Source: Dastarcus helophoroides
Taxonomy: Eukaryota > Arthropoda > Insecta > Coleoptera > Bothrideridae
Direction of reading: 5' to 3'
DNA: 64,000 bases
NCBI GenBank assembly: GCA_028583605.1
Contig: CM053337.1
Span: 26,770,162-26,834,161, forward strand
Under the pieces are notes generated by a model. That model saw only the letters and a program-made list of their open reading frames with translations, was not told the origin of the DNA and made no database searches. The position numbers were made by a program, and so were the translations under genes. Positions 44,901 through 55,909 of this stretch are shown piece by piece (within the stretch, counting starts at the first letter, position 1; the number at the start of each line of letters is the position of its first letter).

Positions 44901-45789
44901 CAAAAATATGACATGTAATTTAAAGACCATAAATTCTTGTCAGAAAGAACAATTACATGACCGGGGCAATAAATTTTAGGATCAAGAGGAAACTGAAAAC
45001 AAAATACTTTTATTCCAAGAAGAAAAGGCCAGGTATTCCTGGAAGTGTTATTACACTTTCAAGACAATTACTACTTACGAGCACCCTGTGTCTATTCATT
45101 GTAACGTTGCCTTTCAAAAAGGAAACAAGGTACATTCAGTATCAATAAAATGATTCTTAAACTTGGAAAAGATGGGGATGACAGAATATTTAAGAACCAC
45201 TTGTCGAAATGACAAATTTCTGAAATGTACTACTTATCCACCCAGGGGGTTCAAACAAACTGTGAAGGGCCATAAAATTCATGTGGTGTAAGACACATCT
45301 GCAAACACTTTCAACACAGTCAGCCTTAACGACATTTTAATCAGTTACAAAAAAATAAAAACTAAACGTAATACATATTGTTCTAAATCAATACATATTT
45401 TATGTAATTATTATTATTTACTACTTCGAAGATACAGAGATAATTGTCGTGGCGAATTTCAAGGGGTGTCGGATAACACAAGGGTCGACGTCACTAAGAT
45501 TCTAGCCTTTAATCTAAATAAATAAAGGTTTCATATTTCAACACGATCGGTAAAGAGGTTATGAAATTATTAATTAAATTATTTTTTATAACAACTTTGA
45601 AAGTCTGCAATTCGAAAAGTAAACATTTTTTATTATTTTTTTTTCGTAATTCGTATTTATTTATCATTCCGAATCAACTGCCAAGCGTTGTCTTTGAAAT
45701 TTGTAAATACCCTGTATAACCTTGTATGTTAAATAAAGTGTTAATTATATTTCTGTTTGGTGTTATCATTTCCAATGTCTCCGTTGGTT
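44901..45789. other. No gene recognised
   Basis: Possibly more decayed BEL/Pao sequence (an open frame at 44957-45148 has no identifiable motif). A terminus-like ccctgtataacc lies near 45711. Confidence 0.35.
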
Positions 45790-48400
45790 GCAAGGATTGT
45801 GAAATCTGTGAATTTTTTTTTAAATTTTGTAATTTTCTAAGAGGACAACTATTCCGAGAAAATTTTCCCCGGAATTGTTCTTAATTGAAATACCACTTTT
45901 CGGAAATTTTAACTTGTTTGTCAAAATTTCGACGTTTATCTCAATATTCGACATTTTTTGACTAGGGTTAGGGCAGATTGGGGTGCACGTCTGCCTAGGA
46001 TTCAAGCAAACTATCGAAAATTCGAGAAATTTTATTTTTCTATGAATTGGTCCTTTATCCAAAATTTCGATAAAATTAGACTCCCTCTGAAGAATTTGAA
46101 GTGTTTACTAAATTTCAACCTTTTGTTCAAAATTTCGATCTTTTTCGTAAAACTTCGATTTTTTTTTAATTCGCTTTTGTTTTTCCAAGAAAAAAAATTT
46201 TAATTTCCAGAAAAAAAAGACGAATTTAAGAAATCGATAATTTGAAATTTATCCCAAAATCCAATCCTGCATCTTCCAGAAAGTTTTAATATATTTCCGG
46301 GAAATTCGTCTTTTTGTTAAAATTTTAATTTTTTTTCAACATTCGTTTTCTTTATAAACGACTATTCCCAAAATTGTACTTTTTCTCTTAAAGTTTGATT
46401 ATCTGCGGAAAATTTCGATTTTTTGCTGCATTTGGTAGTTTCTCTAGAAATAGCGACTGTTTTTCCGAGTATTCTTTTTTTTTTCGAAATTCCTGACTGA
46501 TTCTTTAAAGTTTGCCTTTTTCTCGATATTGTTTTTATTTCAAAATTCAATATTAGCTTTTCCGGAAATGGTGACTTTTCTCAAATTAATTTAAATTCGT
46601 CTTTTCTGAAATTTCGATTTTATTCTTAAAATTGTACTATTTGGACTCTTTTTTCAAAAATCACTTTTTCAGTAAAAATTCTCTGCCACTTTTCTTAATG
46701 TCTTTTTTTCTAATTTCGGCTTTTTTAAATTTGACTCCAGAAGTTTCGACTTCATACTTCGCCTTATTTTATTTATTTCAAAATGCGATGTTTTAGTTTC
46801 TGAAACTATCGACTTTTTTCTTGAAATTGGCTTTTCCATGAAACTTCAGTTTTCTCAAAATTCGTCTATTTTTTTCTAAATTAGATCGGCATGTCGTCAA
46901 ATAATAAAATGTTAGTAAAAATATTTGTCGGTAATTTCAAGGAAAAGATTTATTGTGCATTCAATTTTTTTATTGGAATTTTAATCTTATGTCAAAATTG
47001 GGATAAAGAAGTAAAAATTTCGAGAAAAATATTTTTGAATTTTTTCACAATATTCGACTTTTTTTGAATTGCAAACATTTTTCGAGTTTTTTCAAATTTC
47101 CTGGTTTTTATTCTAAATTTGGTTTTATAAAAAATCCGACTCCCAAAATTGAGGTTTGTTTCTCAAAATTCATGGCTTTCGAAACCAAAACTTCATTCTC
47201 AACAACTCTACTTGTTTCTTTCAAAATTGATATTTTTCTTGGAAATTCTGAAATTCTGGAAATTCAGACCTTTTTTAAATTTTGACGATATTTTTCAAAA
47301 ATTGCTATGTTTTTTCGAATCCATTTTTTTTAATATCCGGATTTTTCTAAAAATTTCTTTCTTTTTAATTTGACTTATTTACTGTTTTTTAAAATTTGGC
47401 TTAATCTTAATCATTTTTTATAATATTTGGTTAGTTCTGATTATTTTTCAATTTAAATTTCTTTTGTTTCTCAGAATTTGTCTTGTTTTAGAAATTTTGA
47501 CTTGTACTTCAAAATTCGATATTTTATGTTTTTTAGACAATTTTCACTTACAGTGAAAAATTTTTTCAAAATGTCAGTTGTTTCTAAAATTTCCTTCTTG
47601 TTTTCACAAATTTCGCCCTTTAAAAATATATTTATCGAATTTAGAACATTTTTTAAGAATTTCCGAACGGTTAGGTTTTTATTTTAAATATGATTCCACT
47701 CCAACATTTCTCAAAATTGGTTTTTTTCTCGAAATTTGTCCGGCTAAATCATTTTTACAAATTCTACTTTCGCTCTCAAAATGGAATTTTGTCTTAGAAA
47801 TTTTGACTTTTCTTTAAGAAATTTCAACTTTTTTCTCGACATTTCGAAAGTATGTTTGAAAAATCGTTAGTTTTTTCAAAATCAATTTTCTTAATGACCG
47901 GATTTTTTTTTAATTTCCTTTTCTTTAATTTAACTCTTGGAAAATTTATTGTTTTTAAAAATTTGTCCTAATCTACAAATTTTGACAAAATTCTATGTTT
48001 TTGAATATTCTACTTACAATTGGATATTTTCTCAAAATTTCATTTTTTTTTCAAAATTCATTATTTTTCCAAAATTGGTTTAATATTTTAATAAAATCTA
48101 AGTTTCTAAGAATAAAATTTTTAAAAAACTTCGAAAGAAAAAAGATTCTTGTAAATTTCAAAATTATGACAAAATTGAAATAAAGTAAAAATTCTGAGAA
48201 TAATATTTTTGGGGATTGATTGTTCTTGCTAAATTCTACTTGGCAACCGCTACATTTTTCACGAAATCCGACTTTTAAAAACTTCAACTTTTTTCGACAG
48301 TTTTCGAGGTTATTCGGAAGTTTAGATTCAATTTTCTGGCTGTTTTTCCAAAGTTCGGCTCTATATCCAAATTTCAAATTTAATTTGAAAATTCGATCTT
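45790..48400 (+). repeat. T-rich degenerate array
   Basis: Long T-rich periodic sequence with ttttctcaaaatttgacttt-type words. The small open frames within it are by-products of the T-rich composition (Phe, Leu, Ser-rich). Confidence 0.65.
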
Positions 48401-48757
48401 CAGTTCATGTAGTTAAGTGGTAGTAGTTAAATGAAAATATACATATATTTAGACGAAACGTTTTCCGGGTTTATTTTTTTTATCGATTTTTGAAAATGAT
48501 TTTTGCCTCTTCCTGAACGAAATTGTGCATACGCCCGTGGAAAGACATTTAATTTGTAGTTGGGGAAAAAGCAATACTCAAAAAGATCAATACTTTTTTA
48601 TCCTGTTTGTTAATTGTGGTTTTGATCTTTTAATGCCTTTTTAGCGCATTTTGCCTTTTTAGTGCGTTTTTTAGCTGCTTGTTTTTGCCTAATTTGACAT
48701 TTTTCTCACCTTTTTACCTTATTTGATTGTGCCTAAAATCCGGCCTCTACTTAGAAC

Positions 48758-50936
48758 ATTTGGTGATGCAAGAAAATGTGATAAACCGTTTTAAATCATT
48801 TCACGGTGTTGACGTGAAAAGTCAAGTGAGAAGGTTTGGAATAGGCATAATTTCATCACAAATGTCAATTTTCAAATCCAAAAATCTGCTGTTGACAATA
48901 TTGAAGTATGTACATTTAAAACTCAAGAAAGAAATATTGAGAAAAAACTTGACTTTTCGATAAAAAGACAAATTTCTAGGAAAAAGTCGCTTGTAGAAAT
49001 TCAAATTTTGCTAAAAACAATTTCGAAAGAAAGCCCGAAATATCCAAAAAATAACAAATTTAATAAACAAAATGAAATTTTCAGAAATTGTCGCATTTGT
49101 ACAGAATGATAACTTAAAAAAAAAGACGATTGAAGGGAAACTCCAAATTTTAACAATTATAATTTCGAGAAAATGTCGAAATTTAGAAAAAGTCTAAGAG
49201 AGAGTCAAATTTTAAGAAAAATCGCTACATTCAAAAAAGTCTCCTTTTAAGAACAAAATTAAAGTTACAAACAAAAACAAATTTGAAAAAAAATAATATT
49301 TCCAAACATATGAAAGTTAATATAAAAATCGAAACTTCTAAAACAACTTGCAAACTGCACATTTTACCAAAGATTTTTGATCTCCGGCCCGCGTCATATT
49401 ACAAAAAATTTATTTGGCCTGTCAACAAAAAAATTGTTCATTCACTCATATAAAATATCTATGTAGTAATTATTATACTTTTAATTATATTTAAATGTAG
49501 AGTTAAACATTTGCAATTGCTAAAATCAAGGATTTGTAAAATAATTTAAAAAGAAAACATAAGCTTTACCTCTAAACAATCCAATCTCATACTTTTTTTT
49601 TCAGTCCAAATGCACAGGAATATAAAACTGTTTCGTAAACAAGCGTTTCAATCAAAACGCAAAGTATAACAAATTTGTGCAGTCGACATTTGTTTGAATT
49701 ATTAAAAGCGCTTCGCAACCGCGAGTTACAAATTACAGTTTTAACTTATTTAGGATCAACACTACAGGAACAATAACGAACCCAATTATTTTGTTCGTGT
49801 TATCATACGTGAACATCTGCTCAGCTTGGCATATAAATTACCAGCTCGAATTAAAACAATGTAGAGAGCAAATCTGCCGCACGGCGCAGTTCATGAAAAG
49901 ATTAGACAGTTGAGTTGTACAACTCTGGGAATATTTTGTTATTACAAATTGCCATTATGACTAACATATTGGGCTAATTTGTTATGTAAACGTTATTTTG
50001 CCGCTATGGAGCTAGTTAAACCTTCGAAATTTTCAAACAATGAAAGCTCTCCTTTGAAACATTCGCATTTAACTCCAATTAGTCATACAAAAAAATTAAT
50101 AAATACACCTGAGTCTCCACAAAGAGGCAATTGACAACAAAAAGCTCACATACAATTGAAGCGTCACAAGTAATATTCGTATGATTAAAGTTTTAAGTCA
50201 ATTAGGTGACTAAAGCCGAGTAAATTAAAGGGAACAATAAAACCAAATATAACGAAATTCACAATTGACTTCCAAATAAAAAGTGATCTACCTAGGAACT
50301 AACAGACCTTGTGCAAGAAGGTTTTCAGATCCCTTTACTTAAAATATATGATTTTGTCCAAGCCATTTGCAGAAATTTTCTTCAAAAAGTGACAGATCTT
50401 AAAGGACCATAAACAATACCCGCATTGTATATTTAGGAATTGTCTATAACTTACGTAACTCTAATTTACATCAATGGACCCCCCGACCGCTTACTCATCG
50501 GTACACAAAATAATCTAACCCTCACATCTCTTAATCGCGTTACGCAAATACTCGAGACAAACGTATATGCAACGAAAATTCGGAGTTTGTAAGAAAAAAT
50601 TTCGAATTTAAATTTTACATTTTGAGAAAAAAATTAAAATTTTTAGATTAAAATTTATTTTTCAGAAAAATTAGGTAAAAATAAAAAGAAACATTTTTTT
50701 TCAAAAAAATAAATGATATATCAAGTTTAAAATAGAAATTTAAAAAAGCTCAGAAGCTGCGTATCCTACTCGCAGTGCTCCAAAGACGTAATAAAATTAC
50801 TCTTTGCCATTGTATTTTAATATAAACTGTCGACTTTTCTTGTCAAAAATTCGATCTTAATTTTCGGTTTTTATTTTATAGTTGTTTGCTCGAAAACTTA
50901 AAATTTCCTTTTTCGGTGAAACCTTCGGTTTTGTGT
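48758..50936. other. No gene recognised; A-rich array at 48960-49370
   Basis: Starts with A-rich array, then about 1.2 kb of mixed sequence (49380-50560) with no motif, then a short A-rich array (50580-50730). The Gypsy element begins at 50941. Confidence 0.45.
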
Positions 50937-50940
50937 GTAT

Positions 50941-51214
50941 TGTTGGGCATTATCGATTGAATAATTAAGACTCTGTGAATTAAAAACATTTTTTTTCAAA
51001 CTTATTTCAGAACAGAACAATTATGATTCACTCAACTATCAGACTATCTAAGTATCTGACTATCTGACTACCTAACTAATTTGAGGGAAAGACCGCCGGG
51101 TATTTATACCGTCCCGGTTTCTAGAACGGATCTCCTTACAGATCGGGCTCGAGTAAGCAGGAAGCAGGAAAAGTCTAGAACGCTTATCTGCAGTATAATC
51201 ATTCTCGCGGCCGC
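50941..51214 (-). repeat. Gypsy 3' LTR, truncated at its 5' side
   Basis: Plus strand starts tgttgggcattatcgattga and includes tctgactatctgactaccta, a TATA box (tatttata, reverse strand, about 51100) and ttctagaacggatc. It stops at the gcggccgc word near 51214, where integrase sequence begins. The part that should run to tgtaacaaactg and the polypurine tract are gone. Confidence 0.85.
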
Positions 51215-51935
51215 TCGAGGTGTCGTTCGAGTTTTCTTTATTCCAAGAAGACGGTACACTTCTTGGAAGACCCCCGATTTGAAGGTCCTTTCTTGGTCCG
51301 AGTGTAGTTTCTAAGGGAACACCAAATCAATAGCTGATCTTGTCCACAAGAACCCTTGCGACAGTGGTAGGTTTCTAGATAGGAATGGTGTACGCCTCAG
51401 GCCATTTACCGAAATAGTCCAGGAGTACCAGGATGTACTTTTTTCCATCGTCTGGTGTTAAAATGGTCCTCCCACATCGATTCCAATTCTTTTAAACGGA
51501 GCTCCCACATTATACTGGTTCAAGGTCTCTTTGATTCTTGTACCAGGACCCTTAGATACAGGGCAGATGACACATTTTCGACACCATCGCTCTACGTCCT
51601 TCCTACAGCTAACCCAGCGGAACTCTTGTCAAATCTTCTCCAGGATCTTGTTCATCCCCACATGTCCAGCAGAGGTCGTATTGTGTACCTTCCACAAAAC
51701 CCGTGGAATCTTCTTCTGAGGCACTACTAACTGCAAGTTGATACGCTTCTCATCCGTGCTTCCCCATGCCCTCTTCAGCACCCCGTTCTCTACCTGGAGG
51801 GATTTCCACTGGACCCACAGACTTTTGAGAGCTATACTTCTGTCGGAAACTTCTTGCCATTCGGATCTATCTCCAGCTACTTTCCATTCCAATATGGGTC
51901 CGATATCAGTATTGCCCTTTTGTAGTTTTCTTTAA
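51215..51935 (-). pseudogene. Gypsy integrase, truncated and frameshifted
   Basis: Read on the minus strand: TSAGHVGMNKILEKI (about 51640-51690, the HHCC zinc region), then CRKCHLPCI-like cysteine pair sequence, RIGIDVGGPF (first catalytic Asp), YILVLLDYFGKWPEAY, FGVPLE and, one frame over, LHSDQERTFKSGVFQ (second catalytic Asp) and RLLGIKKTRTT. It ends abruptly at the junction with the LTR near 51214, before the third catalytic residue and the C-terminal domain. Several frameshifts are present. The protein would have joined cDNA to the host chromosome. Confidence 0.85.
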
Positions 51936-52079
51936 GAGTCCATCCATCTTCTGGCTGGACAGACGTAACCCTTATATCCAGCATGTCCTCATGATCCTCG
52001 ACTCGTTTGCAGTGTTTGCAATCCCCACAAGGTCTTCTAGATAAAGCGTCAGCATTGTTATGCTGTCGTCCCGATCAAT

Positions 52080-52600
52080 GATGCACCTTGAAGTGATATT
52101 GTTGGAGTCTTTCTAATTATCTAGCCGTCGCCCCTTCGCGTTCTTCATTTGGAATAACCAAGAAAGCGCCGAATCATCTGTCCTGATAAGGAATTCTTAA
52201 CCATACAAATACTTGTGGAAGTGTTCCATGGCCTTCATTGTCGCAAGAAATTCCTTCTTGACGGTGCAGTAATTTCTCTCCGGCTACATCAGCATCTTGG
52301 TGTAATATTGGAAGACCGCCTTGAACTTGGGACAGCACAGTCCCACGTTGCTGGCGTCTTTCCATTCTGCTAAGGATAAGCCAAGATAGGGCTTGTACAC
52401 AAAGCGGACTTCAGTTTTCGGAAGGCGGTATCACAATCAGGAGTCCAGACATACAGCATTCTTTCTTCCGTTAGTCGGCGCAGCGATGTTAGCGAAACCT
52501 TCCACAGATCTTCTGTAATCAGTGCATAACCCCAGAAGACTCCTCAGTTCATGTTTATTTTTGGGTCTTGAACAGTCTTGCTGATATTTGTTTCCACTCC
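52080..52600 (-). pseudogene. Gypsy RNase H domain, broken
   Basis: Follows RT. On the minus strand LRSLLGLC (RT thumb end) is followed by KNAVCLDS, SLAEWKDASNVG, NYCTVKKEFLATMKAMEHFHKYLYG and IRTDDSALSWLFQMKNAKGRRLDN, the Gypsy RNase H pattern (E-L-A--..-F--YLYG, RTDH-AL-WL). The usual TDH reads TDD here. Stops lie between blocks. It would have removed the RNA strand during cDNA synthesis. Confidence 0.75.
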
Positions 52601-52689
52601 TGCAGCTGATACAGTGTGACCCAATGATTCTACCTTCTTTTGAAACAGAGAGTACTTTTTGGGATTCAGCATTAAGTTGGCTTATTTTA

Positions 52690-53400
52690 ACTTGTCGAAG
52701 ACCTCTTGAACGTCATCTAAGTAAACCAATCAGGTTTCCCAAGTGAGTCCTTAAAGTACCAGTTCTATTAGTCTTTCCAAAGTAGCCGGTGCGTTGCGTA
52801 GTCCAAAACGCATAACCGTGAACTGATATAATCCACTCCCAGATGAAAAGGTCGTCTTGTTTTTATCGTAGGGCTCTATGCTCATTTGCTAATATCCGCT
52901 TTTCAAGTCCAAAGTTGAAAACCTGTGGACCCAGAAAATGTTGTTAGGGTGTTAGGATTATTGGCAAGGGATAGCTGTCCTTCTTAGTTGCATAGTTCAA
53001 AAGGCATAACCGTGAACTAATATAATTTACTCTCAGATGACAAGGTCGTCTTTTCTTTGTCGTCGGGGTCTATGCTCACTTGCCAATATTCACTTTTCAA
53101 GTCCAAAGTTGAAAACGAGGTGGACCCAGACAAGGTTGTTAAGGCGTCATCAATCCTTGGCAAAGGGTAGCTATCCTTTTTCGTGACGTTTCATTTCCGG
53201 TAGTCGACACGGAATCTTGTTGACCCGTCCTTCTTTGTAACTAAGACTACAAGGGAAGACATGGACTATTAGACTCCTCGATGACTCCATCCTTCACCAT
53301 GTTTTTAAACAAGGTTGAAACTTTATCTTGCTTGGCTACGGGTAATCTTCTTGGGGGTTGATGAAAAAGTGTAGCATTGCTGGTATTGATTTTGTGTTGA
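52690..53400 (-). pseudogene. Gypsy reverse transcriptase with an internal tandem duplication
   Basis: Minus strand, in order: RRLPVAKQDKVSTLF, MVKDGVIEES, then SYPLPRIDD-like sequence, STLDLKSEYWQV and LYQFTVMPFELCN, which occurs twice (53005-53175 and 52811-52985, period about 194 bp), then VYLDDVQEVFDK (catalytic YLDD intact, but the residues normally between DDV and the EVF region are missing). The duplication repeats the palm block that contains the first catalytic Asp, which is not compatible with a folded enzyme. Stops also occur. Confidence 0.85.
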
Positions 53401-53716
53401 ACTACGTTCGTTCTTCATAGATATTGGTCTCCATCGGTAAAAGCCTCTTGGTTTTTCTGTAGAAATGATCTAGCCAGAACTGCTTTTCCTTGGACAGGTA
53501 CTTTAAGTTTACGTCCAACTTGATTTGTTCAATCTTCGTTTCCTATACTGACGCACAATTGTCATCCAAGGAGCTTATTGTGGCTACCGAGAGTACCACC
53601 TTTATTGATTGAACGTGCTGTTGAAAATACTTTGGTAGCTCTCACAGGTACCTCCTGAGATGTTCTAACCACGGATCTCGCCACTAGTAAGTTCTTGGAA
53701 ATGTCATAAGTCGGTT

Positions 53717-54196
53717 TCACGCAGGCAGCTCTCCTTCCATTACAACCCTGATCGTCTTCTCACTGCTTCCCTGCATCATAGCTCTTTCGCAGGCAAACAC
53801 TCTTTTCTCCTTTGAAGTATCCCTTGGAGTAAGGACAAGTTCTTCATTTTCAATCCTTAAAATGTTCTGCTCTAGGTCGAAAGTAATGTCGTGTTGCGTA
53901 ATTATGTCCATCCCCAGAATCAACTTGTCACCCGATGCAAAATCCGTAATTTTTCCAGACCAATTATGACGTCTGCTTCCCCTATAATTGGCGCGGTACC
54001 TCCCGTAACTGTTTTGAGAAGCATTCTTTGTGACACTGGCTTCGGTTGGTAATGGTGGAATGTTCGTGCGTGCCAAAAGAACCATGGCTTCTGTTTCCAC
54101 TGTTGCTTGTACAATCCTTCCATTTACGCTGGCTTCTACCACCAAACTGTTCATGGTTCTTTTTAACTGTTTGATAGGGGGCTGATTGCTCGACAC
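53717..54196 (-). pseudogene. Gypsy protease region
   Basis: The open stretch of 159 residues has SLVVEASVNGRIVQATVETE, where an aspartic protease of this family usually has the active-site VDTGA; here it is VETEA, so the catalytic Asp is replaced. It continues to KLILGMDIITQHDITFDLEQ and EELVL, the conserved protease C-terminal half (ILGMDFL..H). Residues 70-90 are distorted (RYRANYRGSRRHN), suggesting local indels. It follows the gag zinc knuckle and precedes RT. Confidence 0.8.
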
Positions 54197-54277
54197 CAGC
54201 CAGTGAACGCCCCTTCTCGCTAGCTGATTTTAGTTTTCCAGCTGTGGAGCTTGTCGACTTCTTGGGGCTGACCTGTA

Positions 54278-55400
54278 GCCCTTCTCGACGTGCCCCGGTT
54301 TGCCACAGCTGTAACATATTATGCTTCTGCTGGATCTACCTTTAAGAGCTTCTAGCAGTTATTTGATGTTCGCGTTCATTTCCTTCTTGTGAGCGCTTAT
54401 GATGTTCGCGAGATTAGGGTCATTCGCGGCCTCTTCCATTTCGGCCTTCCTTATTCTTCGTGACGCTCCTGGCTCTTAACCCTTATAAGCAGCTTCAACC
54501 TCCAAAGCCCTAATCAGTGCCTCCCTCGATGTTCGGAAGTTTTACAAGCGTATCACTCTCTGGACTTCTGGATCTCCTTCTATGACGATTCTAACTGCGT
54601 GAAATTCCAAAAAGTCGGTTGGTTCTATTGCCTCGTATTCTTGCAGCGTTTTACTACTTTTCTGCTTTCTCAGCAGCAGTAGGTAGCGACTGGACAAATT
54701 GTTGCAAACGATGGTCTCCAAATCTCAGCTCGAAAGCCCTAACTAGATCATCATAGTTAGCTTGTTCATGGTCATATAGATTTTGGAGTAGTTCCACAGC
54801 TTCTCCATATAGGGATATCACCAATGAGGTCATCTTTTTGTCTTCCGTCCACCGATTGGCATTAGCAACAACTTCGAACTGTTTTCTCCAGGTCTGGAAG
54901 GATGTTTTTTCATCATAGCTTTCACCTTTTGGGAAGAAATAGTAAGTCCATATTCGAATTCATGTTGTGTGAAGTGTCCATTTAGCAACTTTTTTATGGC
55001 ATTTTAGATGTTGTTGATCTTTTTCTGAGTTACACTGTCCAAATTAAGAAGCTTATTGCAGAATTTTTCTTTTACTTCTCCAATTTCTTCTTTGATTTCT
55101 GCAATGTCAACTCCCATCTTGTCTGTTATGTTTACTAATAGACTACGCAATTCTTCATCTTGTTCTTTTTCTTGTCGTCTTCGTTTTTCATCTTGTTGTC
55201 TTTGTTCTTGATCGCTTTGTTCTTTGTCTTTCATCATTGCTAATATCGCTTGCAGTTGTTGTTCTATTTTGACCGATTTTATTCTCGTTTTCATAAAACA
55301 TTCTAGAATGTTTCATATTTTTCATGACACGCCCTGTATAAACTATTTTGCAGTTTATAACATCCGTAATCCACACAATCCACAAAACTAATCCCGCTTT
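54278..55400 (-). pseudogene. Gypsy gag, with coiled coil, capsid-like part and damaged zinc knuckle
   Basis: The 5' part (open from 55294 to 55004) is a Q/E/K/R-rich coiled coil of about 96 residues (EQRQQDEKRRRQEKEQDEEL). The middle, in changing frames, reads WRKQFEVVANANR, SLVISLYGEAVELL and TLQEYEAIEPTDFLEFHAVR, like Gypsy capsid. The end has CYSCGKPGHVEKGYR at 54278-54316: a CCHC knuckle whose last Cys is Gly. Gag would form the particle and bind RNA. Frameshifts make it non-functional. Confidence 0.75.
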
Positions 55401-55408
55401 TGACACCA
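55391..55408 (-). other. Putative primer-binding site
   Basis: Directly inside the 5' LTR the minus strand reads AC then TGGTGTCAAAAGCGGGAT. It starts with TGG, complementary to the CCA end of a tRNA, and resembles the complement of a leucine tRNA 3' end. The tRNA identity is from memory of sequence style and is tentative. Confidence 0.6.
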
Positions 55409-55410
55409 GT

Positions 55411-55742
55411 TGTTGCGCGTCATCGATTCAATAATTAAAACTCCATGAATTGTAAACACTTTATTTCAAACTTATTTCAGAAGTCAACAATTATGATTCA
55501 CTTAATTATCTGACTATATGACTACCTGACTGACTTAAGGGAAAGAAGACCACTTATTTATACGGTTCCGGTTTCTAGAACGGATCGTCGTACAGAAAGG
55601 ACTCGAGCAAGAAGAAAAAGTCTAGAACGCTTATCGGCCGTATGATTCATTTTCGCGGGCGCTTCTCATTAACAAATGTTTCCAGCGAGTTCTTTACACT
55701 ACACAAACACTAATACAAATTTTACAACTACAGTTTGTTACA
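55411..55742 (-). repeat. Gypsy 5' LTR, complete (332 bp)
   Basis: On the minus strand it starts TGTAACAAACTG and ends GACGCGCAACA. It contains a TATA box (plus strand tatttata near 55553), short tagtcag-like repeats and an AATAAA-type signal (plus strand tttatttcaaa near 55463). It is closely related to the solo LTRs at 25076-25421 and 19860-20681. Confidence 0.9.
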
Positions 55743-55746
55743 ATAT

Positions 55747-55909
55747 GTATTCTCTAAAATTCGTCTTTTCTAAATTTTTACAAGCTTTCACTTATTTCGA
55801 ATTTTGAACTTATTTCTCACAATTTAAAGTTTGCACTAACAGTACTGTTCTTTTTTTTTTGAGTGGTTTTTGTTATAAATTTTAAACTTCTTTTGTTGTA
55901 TTTCAGCAA
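55747..55909. other. No gene recognised
   Basis: Short AT-rich stretch between the Gypsy element and the TAGAG-family fragment. Confidence 0.4.

Larger units (their letters stand above)
41506..48542. mobile_element. Array-bearing insert inside the TAGAG-family copy, composite
   Basis: Family sequence stops after gagagacacat near 41502 and resumes at aaagacatttaatttgtagt near 48542. The left insert edge contains gggcgtttgcccccaacccc and the right edge, reverse complemented, ccacgggcgtatgcacaatt, sharing GGGCGTnTGC. Between them are T-rich arrays (41580-41900, 45790-48400), an A-rich array (42760-43700), the ORF at 42162 and the BEL/Pao remnant. It may be several nested elements; the boundaries are tentative. 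Confidence 0.4.
40369..48749. mobile_element. TAGAG-family hAT-like element, copy 2, interrupted
   Basis: Left end TAGAGGCCGGATTTTA (40369) and right end with the same 16 bases reverse complemented (48749). The flanks CTTATAAT (40361-40368) and CTTAGAAC (48750-48757) agree at six of eight. The element's own sequence appears to run from 40369 to about 41505 and resume at about 48543, giving roughly 1.35 kb. A start-like atgcctccagcaagacaaag at 40817 could be the beginning of a lost transposase. The rest is later inserts: arrays, a basic ORF and a BEL/Pao remnant. Confidence 0.65.
50941..55742 (-). mobile_element. Ty3/Gypsy retrotransposon, 3'-deleted and decayed
   Basis: Two LTRs in minus orientation enclose a pol-bearing interior in the order gag, protease, RT, RNase H, integrase, which is diagnostic of Ty3/Gypsy. 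The 5' LTR (55411-55742) is complete. The 3' LTR keeps only 50941-51214 because a deletion joins integrase directly to LTR sequence. Flanks are atat (55743-55746) and gtat (50937-50940), an imperfect 4-bp duplication. The two LTRs differ at many positions, so the insertion is old or the copy is chimeric. Every domain carries stops or frameshifts. No envelope-like gene is present. Confidence 0.9.

Noticed and set aside
45820..48423. Series of 60-108-codon open frames on both strands
   Set aside because: Compositional by-products of the array; the same Phe/Lys-rich peptides appear wherever the array occurs.
50941..55742. Possibility that the Gypsy copy is an errantivirus with an envelope gene
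   Set aside because: Integrase is followed directly by the LTR through a deletion; no envelope-like reading frame is present.
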